This document shows positions 23,101 through 34,199 of a DNA stretch of 64,000 nt, in pieces. This stretch comes from Leucaena leucocephala. Its lineage: Eukaryota; Streptophyta; Magnoliopsida; Fabales; Fabaceae. The stretch is from positions 20,908,501-20,972,500 of the forward strand of contig CM073518.1 of the NCBI GenBank assembly GCA_037074615.1. Direction: 5' to 3'. Each line of letters starts with the position of its first letter. Within the stretch, counting starts at the first letter, position 1. A program made the translations under genes and the position numbers. The notes beneath the pieces are model-generated. The model was not told the origin of the DNA. It made no database searches and saw only the letters and a list, made by a program, of their open reading frames with translations.

Positions 23101-24027
23101 TTTATCTTTTCAATATTACAAAATATGTTCTCCGGATATTTTTTGTTTGTTATAAAAAATTGGAAGAAAGAGATTAGGTTTATGACTCACCCACAATTTA
23201 AGAGTAGGATAATTTTTTTTTTCTAAACGATATCAATATTAGACAAGATAAACTGTCTATTACCCTCAACCGTCTATTTTCCCCTGGATATGGCTTAACA
23301 AAAAGATACTCTCTTTCTTTTTAGATTTGGGCCTGCTTTGTTTTTTACATTTTATAATTTATTTGATAGTGAAAATAAACTTAAGTACCCACAATATTTT
23401 ACCATTTTATCAATTGTAATAATTAACCAATTGATTTGTGTCTAAAAAAAGGGTTATGTTTAATAAAAAGGGTTAACTTCTCAAATATAATAAATTAAAG
23501 TTTAAATTTTTATTAGGAGATATGCTCATATTAGTGCTTGATAATATATCGAATAAAAGTATCTCTAATTGAATTGAAGGATACTTAAGTTTAAAGAAAA
23601 AAAATCTAAGAATTAATATAATAAGTTTAAGACATCAACTTAGTCATCTTGACTATGACTTATTTATAGTTGTTAGTAAAAGTGGTACTATACAATGACT
23701 ATTGATATTAATTTGATATTCTAAAATAAAAGATTGCAATCGTATACCAGCTAGAATACTTCAATTTGAACATATAAATAGGTTCTAAGACAGAATTGGG
23801 TGGCAATGAGAAGAAAGTGATAAAAAGTTACAGGCTTTTATAGAAAAAAAATTTAGGGTTATAATCCACACAGTTAACTACAATTTGGGTCCTTATTATA
23901 GGTCAATTTTAAAGATCACTTTTAATTTTAATTTATTGAATAGTAAATCCTGAGTTGGTCTTTATTCTATGAATTCTATTACTTGTGTTGGTTAATGTAT
24001 ATTTGTATTCTAGTATACAATTGAGCC
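23101..24027. other. Intergenic AT-rich region without a gene
   Basis: A segment at 23165-23290 (CTCACCCACAATTTAAG, then ACTGTCTATTACCCTCAACCG) resembles 44128-44230 (CTCACCCACGATCTAAGG, then GCTGTCTATTACCTTCAGACG), so both belong to one dispersed repeat. Nothing else recognised. Confidence 0.45.
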
Positions 24028-24370
24028 ATCCATAATTTAATGAAATGTGGATGGTTTTCAAGATGCTTTCAGATATTCATAGTATCAAAGGATCAAGAGA
24101 AAACTATATTTACTAGTTATTTGGCACTTTTACACATATATAGCATGATGTGTTTTTGCTTGTGTAACCTGAAATTTGCAAAAAGATGCATGATGAGCAC
24201 ATTTAGGGACTATATTGAGGATTGCATATGAAAGATTTTATAGATGATTTTATTATTTATGGTAATTTATTTTGTGCAGATCTAAATACCTTAGACAAAG
24301 TATTAGCTAGCTAGGCCGATAAACAATTTTGAACTTCAAAAATTATCATTTTAATTTCATGTAGGTAAAG
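24028..24370 (+). pseudogene. Relic of Ty3/gypsy reverse transcriptase
   Basis: Plus-strand frames carry, across frameshifts and stops, the order expected of a gypsy RT: KDQEKTIFTSY, then GTF in the next frame, LCNLKFAKRCMMS with FRDYIEDCI, and after a frameshift FIDDFIIYG. The last matches the catalytic F/Y-x-DD box. No flanking LTR, protease or integrase is visible, so this is an isolated, old fragment. Confidence 0.75.
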
Positions 24371-24723
24371 CTAAAACCGATATTAGTTCTTCTTTACCTT
24401 ATCTTACTTGTTATTTCGCAAGACTTTCTTTAAAATCCCGTGAAAAAGAATGTTGCTTGAGTTTGATGAAAATCTCAACTGATATATATTTTATATCAAA
24501 TAAATAATAACAAAAACATGCACACTTGTAATATTTTTTAACATCTACTTGGCGTAACCTACGAAGAACCAAGTGTTATTATTATTCTTATTTAGTGAAA
24601 ACTTAAAACCATTTAATTTACAGTTTTAGATTCTTGTATCAACTATAGCCAGCTTAATCTTAAAGTGCAGCACAAATTAAAATTAAAAAAATATTGAATT
24701 ATAATCTCTCAAGGAAACCATCC

Positions 24724-25771
24724 CTATATGTTATCGTCAGCAGAATTCTCATCCTCATCACCATCTTCCTCTTCCTCCTTCTTCTTCCTGTTCTTGCACG
24801 CCAGAACCCAAGTAGTGACTTCCAATATGAGAGAGCCACAGAGCCCAATGAATCTATGATTCCTAAGTAAGCAGCATTCTTCCATGTCGACCCATGATGA
24901 CGATATACGAGCTTGAAGTGGAGAAACCTTTGAACATATCGAAGATGGCGAGAACGATGACTCCATAACCAATCAGATAATGAAGAATGTTCCAGAAGGT
25001 TCTGTTCTTGTCACCTTCTTTAGGCCTGTAATTCAAAGCAAGCACCATTTGAATAGTTGAAGCAAAGAATATAGCGAACCCAATGTAAACATGAACATAA
25101 TCTGGTTCCAATGTAGATTCCTAGAGCCACTCCAATGGTTCCAGTTATGTATGCTAGAATCTGGCAAGCTCTGTGAAGATTAAACCAGGAAGATCTAGAA
25201 GCTTGGACGAATGGTTTCAAATAACGAGCCATCATTGCCCCAACTGGCATCAGAATCCCCTACCCTATTCCACTCAATATTCCATGAGCCTGACAAACAA
25301 AAACATGAAAAACACAATCAACGTGTGACTGATATATAAATAGATGAATTAAAATTGTTTTGAAATAATGTCCTGGTAGATAAGAATTGAATAGCCAATC
25401 TCTTGGTAGCCCGGTGGTAAGTAAGTGAGAGGTAACAGGTTTAATCTCATACTTATAAAAAGGATAAAAAGTGAATAGGCTTACTTTTGTGATTGAAATC
25501 TGTGAGTTAACTGAATTCTCATTATCGTCATTGGAAATTTGGGTAGTGACAGAATCTATCTGACTAGAAGATTTGGTTCAGAAACATGATTATTGACCAA
25601 AGTGGAATTCTGAGGAAGCTGACACTTGGAGATTGAAGAAGAACGATAGTTGCAGTGGTGGATAGAAGAAGAGTCATTACAAGATTGTGGTTGTGGTTGT
25701 GGCTGTGGGGTGGCTGGGGTGATTATGAACAACTGGACCAACAAGAAAGGAAGCTGCCAAAAAGAATCCAT
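24724..25771 (-). pseudogene. DOMON/cytochrome b561 pseudogene (tandem copy of the 26.4-28.1 kb gene)
   Basis: Remnant exon 1 (25771-25485) keeps the signal-peptide start and short matches such as SSIHHCNYRSSS and NSTLVNNH, but most of the DOMON domain is deleted. Remnant exon 2 starts at 25289 after an intact acceptor. It keeps HGILSGIG, ILMPVGAMMARYLKPF, LHRACQILAYITGTIG, NRTFWNILHYLIGYGVIVLA and FKGFSTSSSY. A TAG at 25262-25260 replaces the conserved tryptophan after GIG, and at least two frameshifts (about 25100 and 24900) break the membrane domain. The loss of the DOMON core plus stop and frameshifts make it non-functional. Intron position matches the intact neighbour, so it is a genomic tandem duplicate, not a retrocopy. 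Confidence 0.9.
25395..25480 (+). repeat. SINE-like fragment in the intron of the b561 pseudogene
   Basis: GGTAGCCCGGTGGTAAG followed about 30 bases later by GGTTTAATCTC resembles the spaced A-box and B-box of tRNA-derived SINE promoters. It is short and degenerate; no target duplication was found. Confidence 0.3.
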
Positions 25772-26420
25772 AAAGAACACGATATAGAGAGATTTGAGAG
25801 AGAGAAAGAAATGCAACTTTTGGAAACTTTGGTATGGAATAATGTAATGCGCATTGCTGTTTAGTTAATGTATAGAGTCATGATGATTACCCAAAACATA
25901 TATAGTTCATTTCAAATGTAATTATTATATTTATTTTGTTTGTTTTTAAGGATTTTATAGTTAATGCTAATATTTGGAGAGGACGAGGAGGAGGATTATT
26001 GGGAAATAAGTTTTGAAAAAATAATTATGCGCACATCAATTGATATTTCGGTTTAATGCAATAAATTCAGTTTACGTTGGGTTAATGCATGCTATGCTTT
26101 TACTTTTGTATTTATTGTTTTCAATACTCATGTTTGACAACTATATGATCCCTCGGAAATTTGTATATTCCTGACATGAGTCAATCTGCGTTGACCCAGA
26201 ACTATTCTTTTATTAATTAAGAGACTTTTTATAGTAATATACTGAAATATGAATTTGGCATTAAAGAAGAAACAAAATTGAGAAAAAGAGTACATATCAT
26301 TGATGATGATAAGGCTTGAGAACATCCTTTGAAGAAGCTACAACATATAACTACGATATTTCAAACCAGTTTAATCTATCTTAAAAGTGCATTACAAAAC
26401 ACTGTATATATATATATGGC

Positions 26421-28133
26421 TCATATCTCTTGGTGTGAAACGGTGTCGTGTGTAGAAATCTCCCTGTTGTTGTTGTTCATGATCCTCCTTTTGCAGACCA
26501 GAAACCAGGTGAGAACTTCTAAAATGAGAGCCACGCATCCCAATGAAACAATAACACCGAAATAAGCGTTCCTCCAACTGTGATAAGAGCTTGAAACAGA
26601 GAAGCCTCTGAACATGTTGAAGATGGCGAGAACGATGACTCCATAGCCAACAACGTAGTGGAACATGTTCCAGAAGATTCTGTTCTTGTGACGTTTGTCA
26701 GGTCTAAGAAATACAGCAACCAAGATCTGAACAGTGCACGAGACGAACACAGCGATTCCAATGGAAGCATGGACAGAAGAACCAGAAAGAGAAAGAGAGA
26801 GGTTGTTTGACATGTAGATGCCGAGGGAGAAGCCAACGGTGCCAATGATATAAGCAAGAAGCTGACATGCTCTGTGGAAATAGAACCAAGTTGAACCAGT
26901 GGCTTCAAAAGCTCTTAAATAACGACCCATTATTGCTCCTGTTGGCATCAGAATTCCCCACCCTATCCCATTCATTATTCCATGAACCTAGCCAAATTCA
27001 AATTCCAACCAAAGTGTTAGTCATGTAAATTAATTATTAGGTCAAAGAGTACATCTAGTTCTTCAACTTATAAGGTTTTATTTTGGTTAATCTCTTATTA
27101 ATCCTATTACCGTTAATAAAAAATGCTGAGATTAAAATTTTAAATGTTAACAAATTAGATTTAATTTTTAAATGAGGTACAAAAAATTGATATTTAAGAT
27201 TAAAAAATTGATAAGATATACTTTATAATTAAGAGATCAAAATAAAATTTTGTATGAAGTTAGAGGACTAATTTTAAAATATTATAAACTTAATAATGAT
27301 TTTAGCTATATATCTGTCAAAGAGAGAATAGACTTAACGGTCTATTTGGGTAAATGTGGGTATTTTGTTAAGTCAGAAGTCTAAAGAGTCAAACTTAACG
27401 GTTTCTGTAGATTAAGTAAAACAGAGATATGATTAATGCATTTTAATCTATATATTAAAGAGAAGAGACTTACTTTTCTGATTAAAATCTTGGAGTTTTG
27501 AAGACTTCCATCATCTTCAGAAACTTTGGCAGTGAGAAAATCAATCTGACCAAAAGATTTGAGGTTGTCCCCAAACAGGTCGTGAGACTGAGGAATATCA
27601 TGAGAAACAAAACCTTGTTGCCAAACATGATTCACCATCGTCGAATTCCCAGCAGGAAGCTTAAAGCTAGCGTATAAGATCATCGTACCATCCTCAAAAC
27701 TCGCAGAAACGCCATGAACCTCAAACCCCATCACCATCCCTTCCTCCAACATCGTACCGTACGAGGTTATCGGAGACGTGTAAGCCGCCATTGTGCCATC
27801 AGATTTCTGGAAAGCAACAAACGCCTGAGAACCCACCATGCCTCTGGAAGTAGGGTTTATAGCCCAAGCAATCCAACCATTAAAGTCGGCGTTGTTCTTC
27901 TTGAAAGCGATATCGACGGAGTTCGAAGAAGAATCATAGTTCCAGTGAATAGAAGAATCAAGAAAAGGTAGGTCGTTACAGGCTACAAAACTTTTTCTAT
28001 TATCAGAAAACTTGTATGATTCACAAGCTTGTGGTTGTGATTGGGGTGTTTGTGAGGTTACAGAGATGAAGATGGAGGTGATCAGCGTAAAGAAGAGAGT
28101 CAGAGAGAGAGAAAGCTTGCGAAACGAACCCAT
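26421..28133 (-). CDS. Cytochrome b561 and DOMON domain-containing protein (two exons)
   Basis: Exons 28133-27474 and 26987-26421 join in phase to 408 residues. A signal peptide (about 1-28) precedes an extracellular DOMON domain (about 55-175, AIR12-like: DSSIHWNYDSSSNSVDIAF, GWIAWAINPTSRGMVGSQAF). The membrane part (221-390) has about five helices and four candidate heme-ligand histidines: H222 (VHGIMNG), H258 (FYFHRACQLL), H293 (SVHASIG) and H330 (WNMFHYVVGY). Such proteins are thought to carry electrons across the plasma membrane, with ascorbate as donor. The conserved WGILMP motif is intact here and broken in the neighbouring copy. The intron carries a foldback MITE (27045-27290). TATAAATA on the minus strand at 28232-28225 lies about 95 bases before the ATG. 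Confidence 0.95.
27045..27290. mobile_element. Foldback MITE in the b561 intron
   Basis: The left arm (AGTACATCTAGTTCTTCAAC, then TTTATTTTGGTTAATCTCTTA) is mirrored by the reverse complement of the right arm (AAAATTAGTCCTCTAACTTC, then TTTATTTTGATCTCTTAATT). Same general type as 13047-13530. Confidence 0.5.
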
Positions 28134-28224
28134 GAAGAGAGAGAGAGAAGTGCTGATGAGAGAGAAATATAATGGTGAGTGTATGAGTAGGGTTTTATGA
28201 ATGATGATGACTCATATGCTCTCT

Positions 28225-28232
28225 TATTTATA
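28225..28232 (-). promoter_or_regulatory. TATA box of the intact b561/DOMON gene
   Basis: TATAAATA on the minus strand about 95 bp upstream of the ATG. The region upstream (28260-28335) resembles the flank of the ORF at 33440-34042, including a TTCATAAT word and AATGASAGATAAGAT-like words. Confidence 0.6.
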
Positions 28233-28339
28233 GAGAGAGATGATTTAGAAAGATAAGAAGTTGATAATCTTAATACAAAAAGGATATAAGAATTCATAAT
28301 CTATATCTATATCTTGATATAATGAGAGATAAGATAAGA

Positions 28340-30945
28340 ATTGAATTGATACAATTTATATAAAAATTTCGAAGTATTAGCCAAAACCAAAAGTTTTCAT
28401 TATGTTTATTAATTTTGATTATTTTTCTTAAAATTTTGATGAAAATCACTCATATATATATAAGGTGATTAAGCGATAATAGATTTTTTTTACAAAATAT
28501 TTAAATAATATGTTTGTATGAAGGGTGAATAATATATTGTAGTTAACATTATTTAAGCAAACAAATGCAGTCAAGAGAGGGGATTTAATTTTTTTATGGT
28601 TTATTTATTTTATGAAATGCTAACTAGATGGAATTAAGATAGATTTGGACGTAGACTTTTCAAGCGTTGGAGATTGAAATATAATTTATATGAAATTTAT
28701 TAGATGATGATTATCTATGAAATATATATATACGGATTGATTATCTATAAACTTTTTATTTGTATAACAAGTTTTATAATTTGGAAAAAAAATAGAAATT
28801 CTAGATATGATTTTTTTTGGATAAACTACTAGATAAGACTTTGACCAAAATTTAATTTGATTTTTCTATAACTGACTATTTAATTTACTGCTAATTTCGT
28901 CATATCTTCAAACAAATTTCAATTAACTTTTTAATATCAATCACTTCCATTGCAATTATTTGATTGCTTTTATATAATTTTAAATTAAATAAAAAGTATG
29001 ATGCTTTTTCAAGTTATTTATATTTCTCAGTCTATTAAAAAATTTAGATGTGTTAAAATCTGAGAGTATATTACTATGGGTTTTTTCTTTTGCCTGAAGA
29101 GAGATTACTAAGGTTAAGTTAAGCTGTTTTTAAAATGCTTAGGAACGTATTTATAAGTTACTTATGTTAAAAAAATTTAGGTGTGTTATGCAAAACGCTC
29201 TGTTTCCCATGAACTCATGTGAGGTTCTTGACCAATGTAACCGAAGCTTCTTGAAGATTGATCCAAAGGGGTGGGCTTTGGTACTAATTAACATAATGCA
29301 TAATTCATTTTATTTACAATATTTATTATTTTTTTCTGAATATTAATTTATTTAATTTATAAAATAATATATAATTTAATGTTACATGGTCATATTTTAA
29401 AAAGATTAAGTAGGGATGGTCAAATATTTTTAGTTTTAAGTGTCCTAATTTGGTCTTGAGCTATGGGTTCATTCTATTTCGAGAATAACTACGATGAGAA
29501 TTTATTAGGTTAAGATAAAAAAAAAAAAAAAAAAAGTCGAGATGGGTTTCGTCTAACCCTCGGAACGTCTGTCCTATCATGAGAATATGGCTTTTTTTAA
29601 ATGAATATTGAATATCGCTCTCAGTCGTCTCTTCTCTCACCACACTTCCAGTCTCACTTCCTCAATAGAACCAGCAATCCTAGCAGACCAGCAGCCCTCG
29701 TCACTCGTCAGTCTCACTCTCTCTTCCTCCCCTAGCCTGCCAGTCCCTCTCACACTCGCTCCTCCGCGACACTCCATTCTGTCTTCAATACTCCACCATC
29801 AGTTGCGCGTCGCTCGCTCCTCCACAGCTCACCATTCATCTCAGGTTCGCAACGTTCAGGTAGGTTGGTCAGTTTCAAATCCCCTTTATATTTCAATTTG
29901 TGCAGCTCTTTGTGTTTTATGGGTCTTTGCTCAACCTGTTGCGAATCGGATTTTTCTCTTTCTCTGCCCTTTCAAAATCGCAGCTGAGGCGGTGATTCCC
30001 ACTGCGACTTGCTTATTTACTCCATCTAAATTTCGATAAATTTCTTTAATGTGTGGATTCTTGTACTAACAACTTATTTCAAGTTGAATTGCTCTGTTTA
30101 TTTTCTTTCCTTTTTAAATAGTTTAACATGACTCGATGATGCCCGTAAGCTTCATTGATCTTATTCCCATTTATCTGAATCCTCTTATACCTTGTTGCAC
30201 TCCTTTTCTAGTTGTGGAGCGCTGATATTGTGATGGATATTCTTTGGTTGTTATGGTTTTATTTCTTGTACCCACTTGCACCACTGGTGTTATGGATATT
30301 CTGTGGGTGATGGATATTGAGCTTCATTGAGCTTACTCCCTATTTATCTGGCAAGCTTTGATTAATTATGCTTTTTTCTTGTACCCACTGCCAACTGGAT
30401 TTTAGGATCTCTCATTGATACAAATCTGTCTGATCAGTTATACAAGAGGATAGCCACTGTACCTATTGCTAAAGAGAACTTGAAACAAATCTTTATCTAC
30501 TTTTTTTAAAGAAATTCTGGAATTTCAAGTTCCATCGGACAAACTCTAGAAGGGACACAGGACGTGACATGCGGCCCATGTCTATTCGGTGTCTTGGTCC
30601 TAAGCCCGTCTAGTAAACACTTTTAAGATCAAGTTATATATTATAATTAAATAATTTATTAATTTCTTTAATCTTCTTAAATTCGATAAATAGTCTTTAT
30701 ATTAAAATCCCGAGAAATACTAATAAAATGGGGTGGATAGTTGGTGACCATATATGGGATGGATAGTGGGTGATTATATATGTTGATTGAGTTTACTCTC
30801 ATTGGGATAACATATCAGGATGTGGAGATATTATCAAAGGCCATAAAGAAAGTATGATTGAAGTTTTCACGGTTAATATCCCAAATGGAGTCCTTTACTG
30901 GCTAAACTTTGGGCGGGTTTTATGGGCCTTAGAAGGGCATGAAAT
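28340..30945. other. Intergenic region with a CT-rich leader-like segment
   Basis: AT-rich up to 29460. A pyrimidine-rich block (29610-29860) ends in CAACGTTCAG followed by GTAGGTTGG, like a 5' UTR exon with a donor site. Two related segments follow (around 30140-30275 and 30310-30400), both holding GCTTCATTGA...TTATCTG and TTCTTGTACCCACT. No protein family is recognised in any frame. It may be the remnant of a gene or transposon 5' end. Confidence 0.4.
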
Positions 30946-31597
30946 TAGAGCTGGTAAAACGGGCCCAGCCCGCGGGCTGGGCCCGTTTTACCCTAAGGGG
31001 GGGCGGGTTCGGGCTGGCAAAATGCCAGCCCGTTTTTGGGCGGGCTGCACAGCCCGCCCCCCCCTCAGCCCGCCAATTTGGCGGGCTGGCCCGCCAGCCC
31101 GCCACTTTTTTTTTTTTTTTTAAATTTAATATTATTATTTAATATTTATTTTACTTAAATGTTATTTTGAATACTCCTATTATCGAATACTAGTAAAGAT
31201 AATTACTTATTTGTTAATATATGTTTACATATTATAATTGATTAATATTATGTTAATATTTATTTAGATTTATAATTATAAAATTTGAGATTTTTTTATA
31301 AAAAATAAAATTTTTTAAGAGTATAACATGAGTAATTTTTTTATTATACTAATATAACATTAGAAATTTTTTATTAGTATTTTAAAAATGTTAAAAATAT
31401 TTTTTTTTAAAATTAAAAAAAAAAAAAAAGTGGCGGGCTGGCGGGCTGGCGGGCCAGCCCGCCACTAAGGGGGGGCGGGCTCGGGCTGGCGTTTTGCCAG
31501 CCCGTTTTGGGGCGGGCTGCACAGCCCGCCCCGTTTGTTGGCGGGTTGGGAGCGGGCTGGCCCGTTTTTGGCGGGCCAGCCCGCATTCCCAGCTCTA
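30946..31597. mobile_element. hAT-type non-autonomous element, 652 bp, with palindromic GC-rich arms
   Basis: The ends are TAGAGCTGG (30946-30954) and CCAGCTCTA (31589-31597), perfect 9 bp inverted repeats, flanked by identical 8 bp target duplications CATGAAAT (30938-30945 and 31598-31605); 8 bp duplications are diagnostic of hAT transposition. Each arm (about 165 bp) is GC-rich and packed with GGGC/GCCC palindromes, while the centre (31110-31430) is extremely AT-rich with no coding frame. The left arm has a perfect 40 bp palindrome (30953-30992). Both arms share, in the same orientation, about 65 bp beginning AAGGGGGGGCGGG. Confidence 0.93.
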
Positions 31598-31896
31598 CAT
31601 GAAATGGGAATCATAAATGACTCTGTTTGAGAAGCGATTCTTTATTGAAAATTTTTTTATTAGGAGACCCACTTACTATAGTCAGGTGTGTGACACGGGT
31701 CAAATTTAGATATAGTCGGAGCAAAGTTTTAATAAACCGGATGGGTAAGAAAAAAAAATTCAGCTTATAAAGAATAGATATAATGATTTACATGCTAGTT
31801 AGAATTTAATTCAGGAAAGTCACTGTATGCTTAACTGTATTTGGTTGGTAGACATGCAACACTTCAAAAGAGAGAGGAATTCTGGAGCTGATTATT

Positions 31897-32591
31897 AGGG
31901 GTATGCATGGGTAGGGTTAAACAAGGCAACCCCTACCTGGTGTCATACCCAAAAAAAACATAGGTTGCATTTTGTAGCCCAATACCCTACCAGGTAAAAG
32001 CCCTAACTATTTCGGGTTGTGCATACCTAAATTGTGATGCCCCGCTCATATTTGTGAGAAAAATCTATAATTATGAACTTCTAAAATAATACCATATTTA
32101 TATGTCTTCAAGAGTTAAATAATATCTATAATCCACTAAGAATAAGGTAACAAACAGATAGTAATTAAATTTTTGAAATTCATTGCATATATAAGAAAAG
32201 GTTTGGAGTTTAAGTAGTTTGTAATTGCAACTTTGCATCAATCTCCCCAAAATTAACAAAGATAAAGCATCTGGAAAAAAAAAATATGACGGTTAGCAAA
32301 GTTTAAAAAAAATTAAGAAATAAATCAATTTAATTATAAATTTTAAATGATACAATTACGTAGTTGACTACTCATATTTGTAAAATTACCCTTTAGTAAC
32401 TAATATCCATCATATTCGTTTTATGTGAAATAATTTAATCTACAAATTTTGATATGTAAAAAGGTAACTAACTAGGCAGGGCTAAATGTGCAGGGCAACA
32501 ACCCCTGCCCGAATATTGGCCCTATTCGAAATTGCTCATTTTATGCGGGTTCAGGCGGACTCACCAGACTATGAGCATCTTACACACCCCT
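31897..32591. mobile_element. MITE-like element with AGGGGTRTG termini
   Basis: Begins AGGGGTATGCATGG and ends CACACCCCT, inverted matches at 8 of 9 bases. Flanks TGATTATT and ATGATTTA are only loosely alike, so the target duplication is not secure. GC-rich ends (CCCTACC, CCCTGCCCG) enclose an AT-rich core with no coding frame. Probably an old hAT-like MITE. Confidence 0.5.
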
Positions 32592-33439
32592 ATGATTTAC
32601 TTGCTAAACTGCGTTAATGATGGCGCCTGGTTTTCACTTGCTTCCTTTGGAAGATTATCTTCTTTTTTTTCTTTCTTGTAATATAGAGTACTTTTATTGC
32701 TTTCTTACATTATAAGACAAAAAAGACCTGAGAAATACTATCTAAAGAGGACACAAGACTGATGTTATAGGGGAGAAAATTTGGAAGCTGCAAGTTCTCC
32801 AAAAATGCAAAACGCTTGTTTGGCTTGCCTTACACAAGGGTCTCTTCATTAAGTGTTTGTTTAAATTAGTGTTTTGAAGTTTCAATTTAGCTTTAACGTG
32901 TTTATTATATATAAATCCAAACAAACCACAACACGGCTAGGCATAGATGGAGTTTAGCAGACGATAAGGATTCTTTTCCAGGTGTTGGATAAGAATTCTC
33001 GTTTGTTATAATAAGAAGAAGAAAAAAAGGGATGTGCAAGCACTGTTGATCTTTTTTCTTTTCGTGAATAAATAACATTTTTATAAAAAAAAATACAGAA
33101 AACTTCACAAGGCTCGGTTTATATTAGTAGGTCTTTAATTTATGAAATTTTTATGAACTTTCTCTGTTTTTCAGGATAATTAACAGATGTATATCTCGCC
33201 TAAAGACAAGAAAGAGAGAGAGAGACGAAAAACTCTAGTATCAATGTTCTTAAAAATAAATTTCTGAACACATCCAAAAAAAAAAAAATCCAAGAACATA
33301 ACTTGAAATTATATAGTTAACGATATATCGGATTCTGATTCTCTAATCTAATCAAAGAATCTCTCTTGCTCGTGCATCATTATTCTGTGCTTCGCCAGAA
33401 TACTTCTTCAACCAATCACATTTCTCCCCTCCTCCTCCT
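32592..33439. other. Intergenic region, nothing recognised
   Basis: AT-rich sequence downstream of the b561-derived ORF. No gene or repeat with clear structure. Confidence 0.5.
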
Positions 33440-34042
33440 TTATTCTTCTTGTCTAGCTCTTTCTGATTCTTCTCTTCTGAATATCGATGAGATAAATGCA
33501 CAACACAAGAAAATTTCGAATCTCAAAGGTTTCGCCCACTTCCTCATCATTTTGTTTAAGGCACTTGCATTGTCTCTATAACCAATTTTACAGCATAAAC
33601 AGATCTTTGGTCCCAAATATGCAGCGACCAAGACTAGAAATAAAACACCTGCATAGAGCCATGCCAGTGTATTTATATTCACGTTCATCAGAATCTTAAT
33701 GGTTTTCTGTATATGAGCCTTGGATGGATATTCTTGAGTTAAAATCTGATATGATCTGTGCAAATAGAAGCAGAAGAATCTGGAAACTTTGAATACTCTT
33801 TGAAAAGCAGATAGGGGAACGTTATTATCGAGGTTCCAGCGAATATAAGAAGGGTTATTATTGAGAGCAAAAGAATTGTCAGTATGAGGAGGAGATGGGC
33901 ATGATGATTCGCAAGAAGCTACTGGTTTTAGTGTTGCAGAGATGAAGATGAGTGTTAAGGCGAGAATGAAGAAGATGAGAATGAAGACGGTAATGAAAAA
34001 GCGAAGAAGCTTTTGAAGAAGTTTCTTCCGTGAAGAAGCCAT
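33440..34042 (-). CDS. 200-codon ORF derived from a DOMON/b561 gene (degenerate paralogue or new short gene)
   Basis: The frame runs from ATG 34042 to TAA 33440 without interruption. A long hydrophobic start (about 10-35), IFISAT and CESS match the signal region of the 28.1 kb gene (IFISVT, CESY). NPSYIRWNLDNN recalls the start of DOMON. FCFYLHRSYQIL matches the first heme-histidine helix (FYFHRACQLL), also at DNA level over about 27 bases. The helix LVLVAAYLGPK recalls ILVAVFLRPDK. The rest of the DOMON domain, other helices and most heme histidines are gone, and the C-terminus (about 150-200) is basic and unrelated. It cannot do the parental electron-transfer job. It is either a pseudogene that happens to stay open or a short membrane protein under selection. 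A TATA-like TATAAA (34128-34123) sits about 80 bp upstream. Confidence 0.5.
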   Translation of the reverse strand: MASSRKKLLQKLLRFFITVFILIFFILALTLIFISATLKPVASCESSCPSPPHTDNSFALNNNPSYIRWNLDNNVPLSAFQRVFKVSRFFCFYLHRSYQILTQEYPSKAHIQKTIKILMNVNINTLAWLYAGVLFLVLVAAYLGPKICLCCKIGYRDNASALNKMMRKWAKPLRFEIFLCCAFISSIFRREESERARQEE

Positions 34043-34199
34043 GGATGGGGAGGGAGGAGGGAGGGAGAACTGTGAAGTGATGGTTTATGAATGAAATAGG
34101 AAGGTGAGAGACTTGAGAGTAGTTTATAGAGAAATTCAGAATCCTAATAAATCCAATATTCATAATTTATATTCATATAATGACAGATAAAATTTAAAT

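Noticed and set aside
29608..30039. A 143-residue plus-strand frame
   Set aside because: Ser/Leu/Pro-rich because the DNA is pyrimidine-rich; no recognised domain, and a splice-donor-like site interrupts it. Treated as leader-like sequence.
30854..31142. Plus-strand frames rich in Gly, Ala, Pro and Arg
   Set aside because: They translate the GC-rich palindromic left arm of the hAT element.
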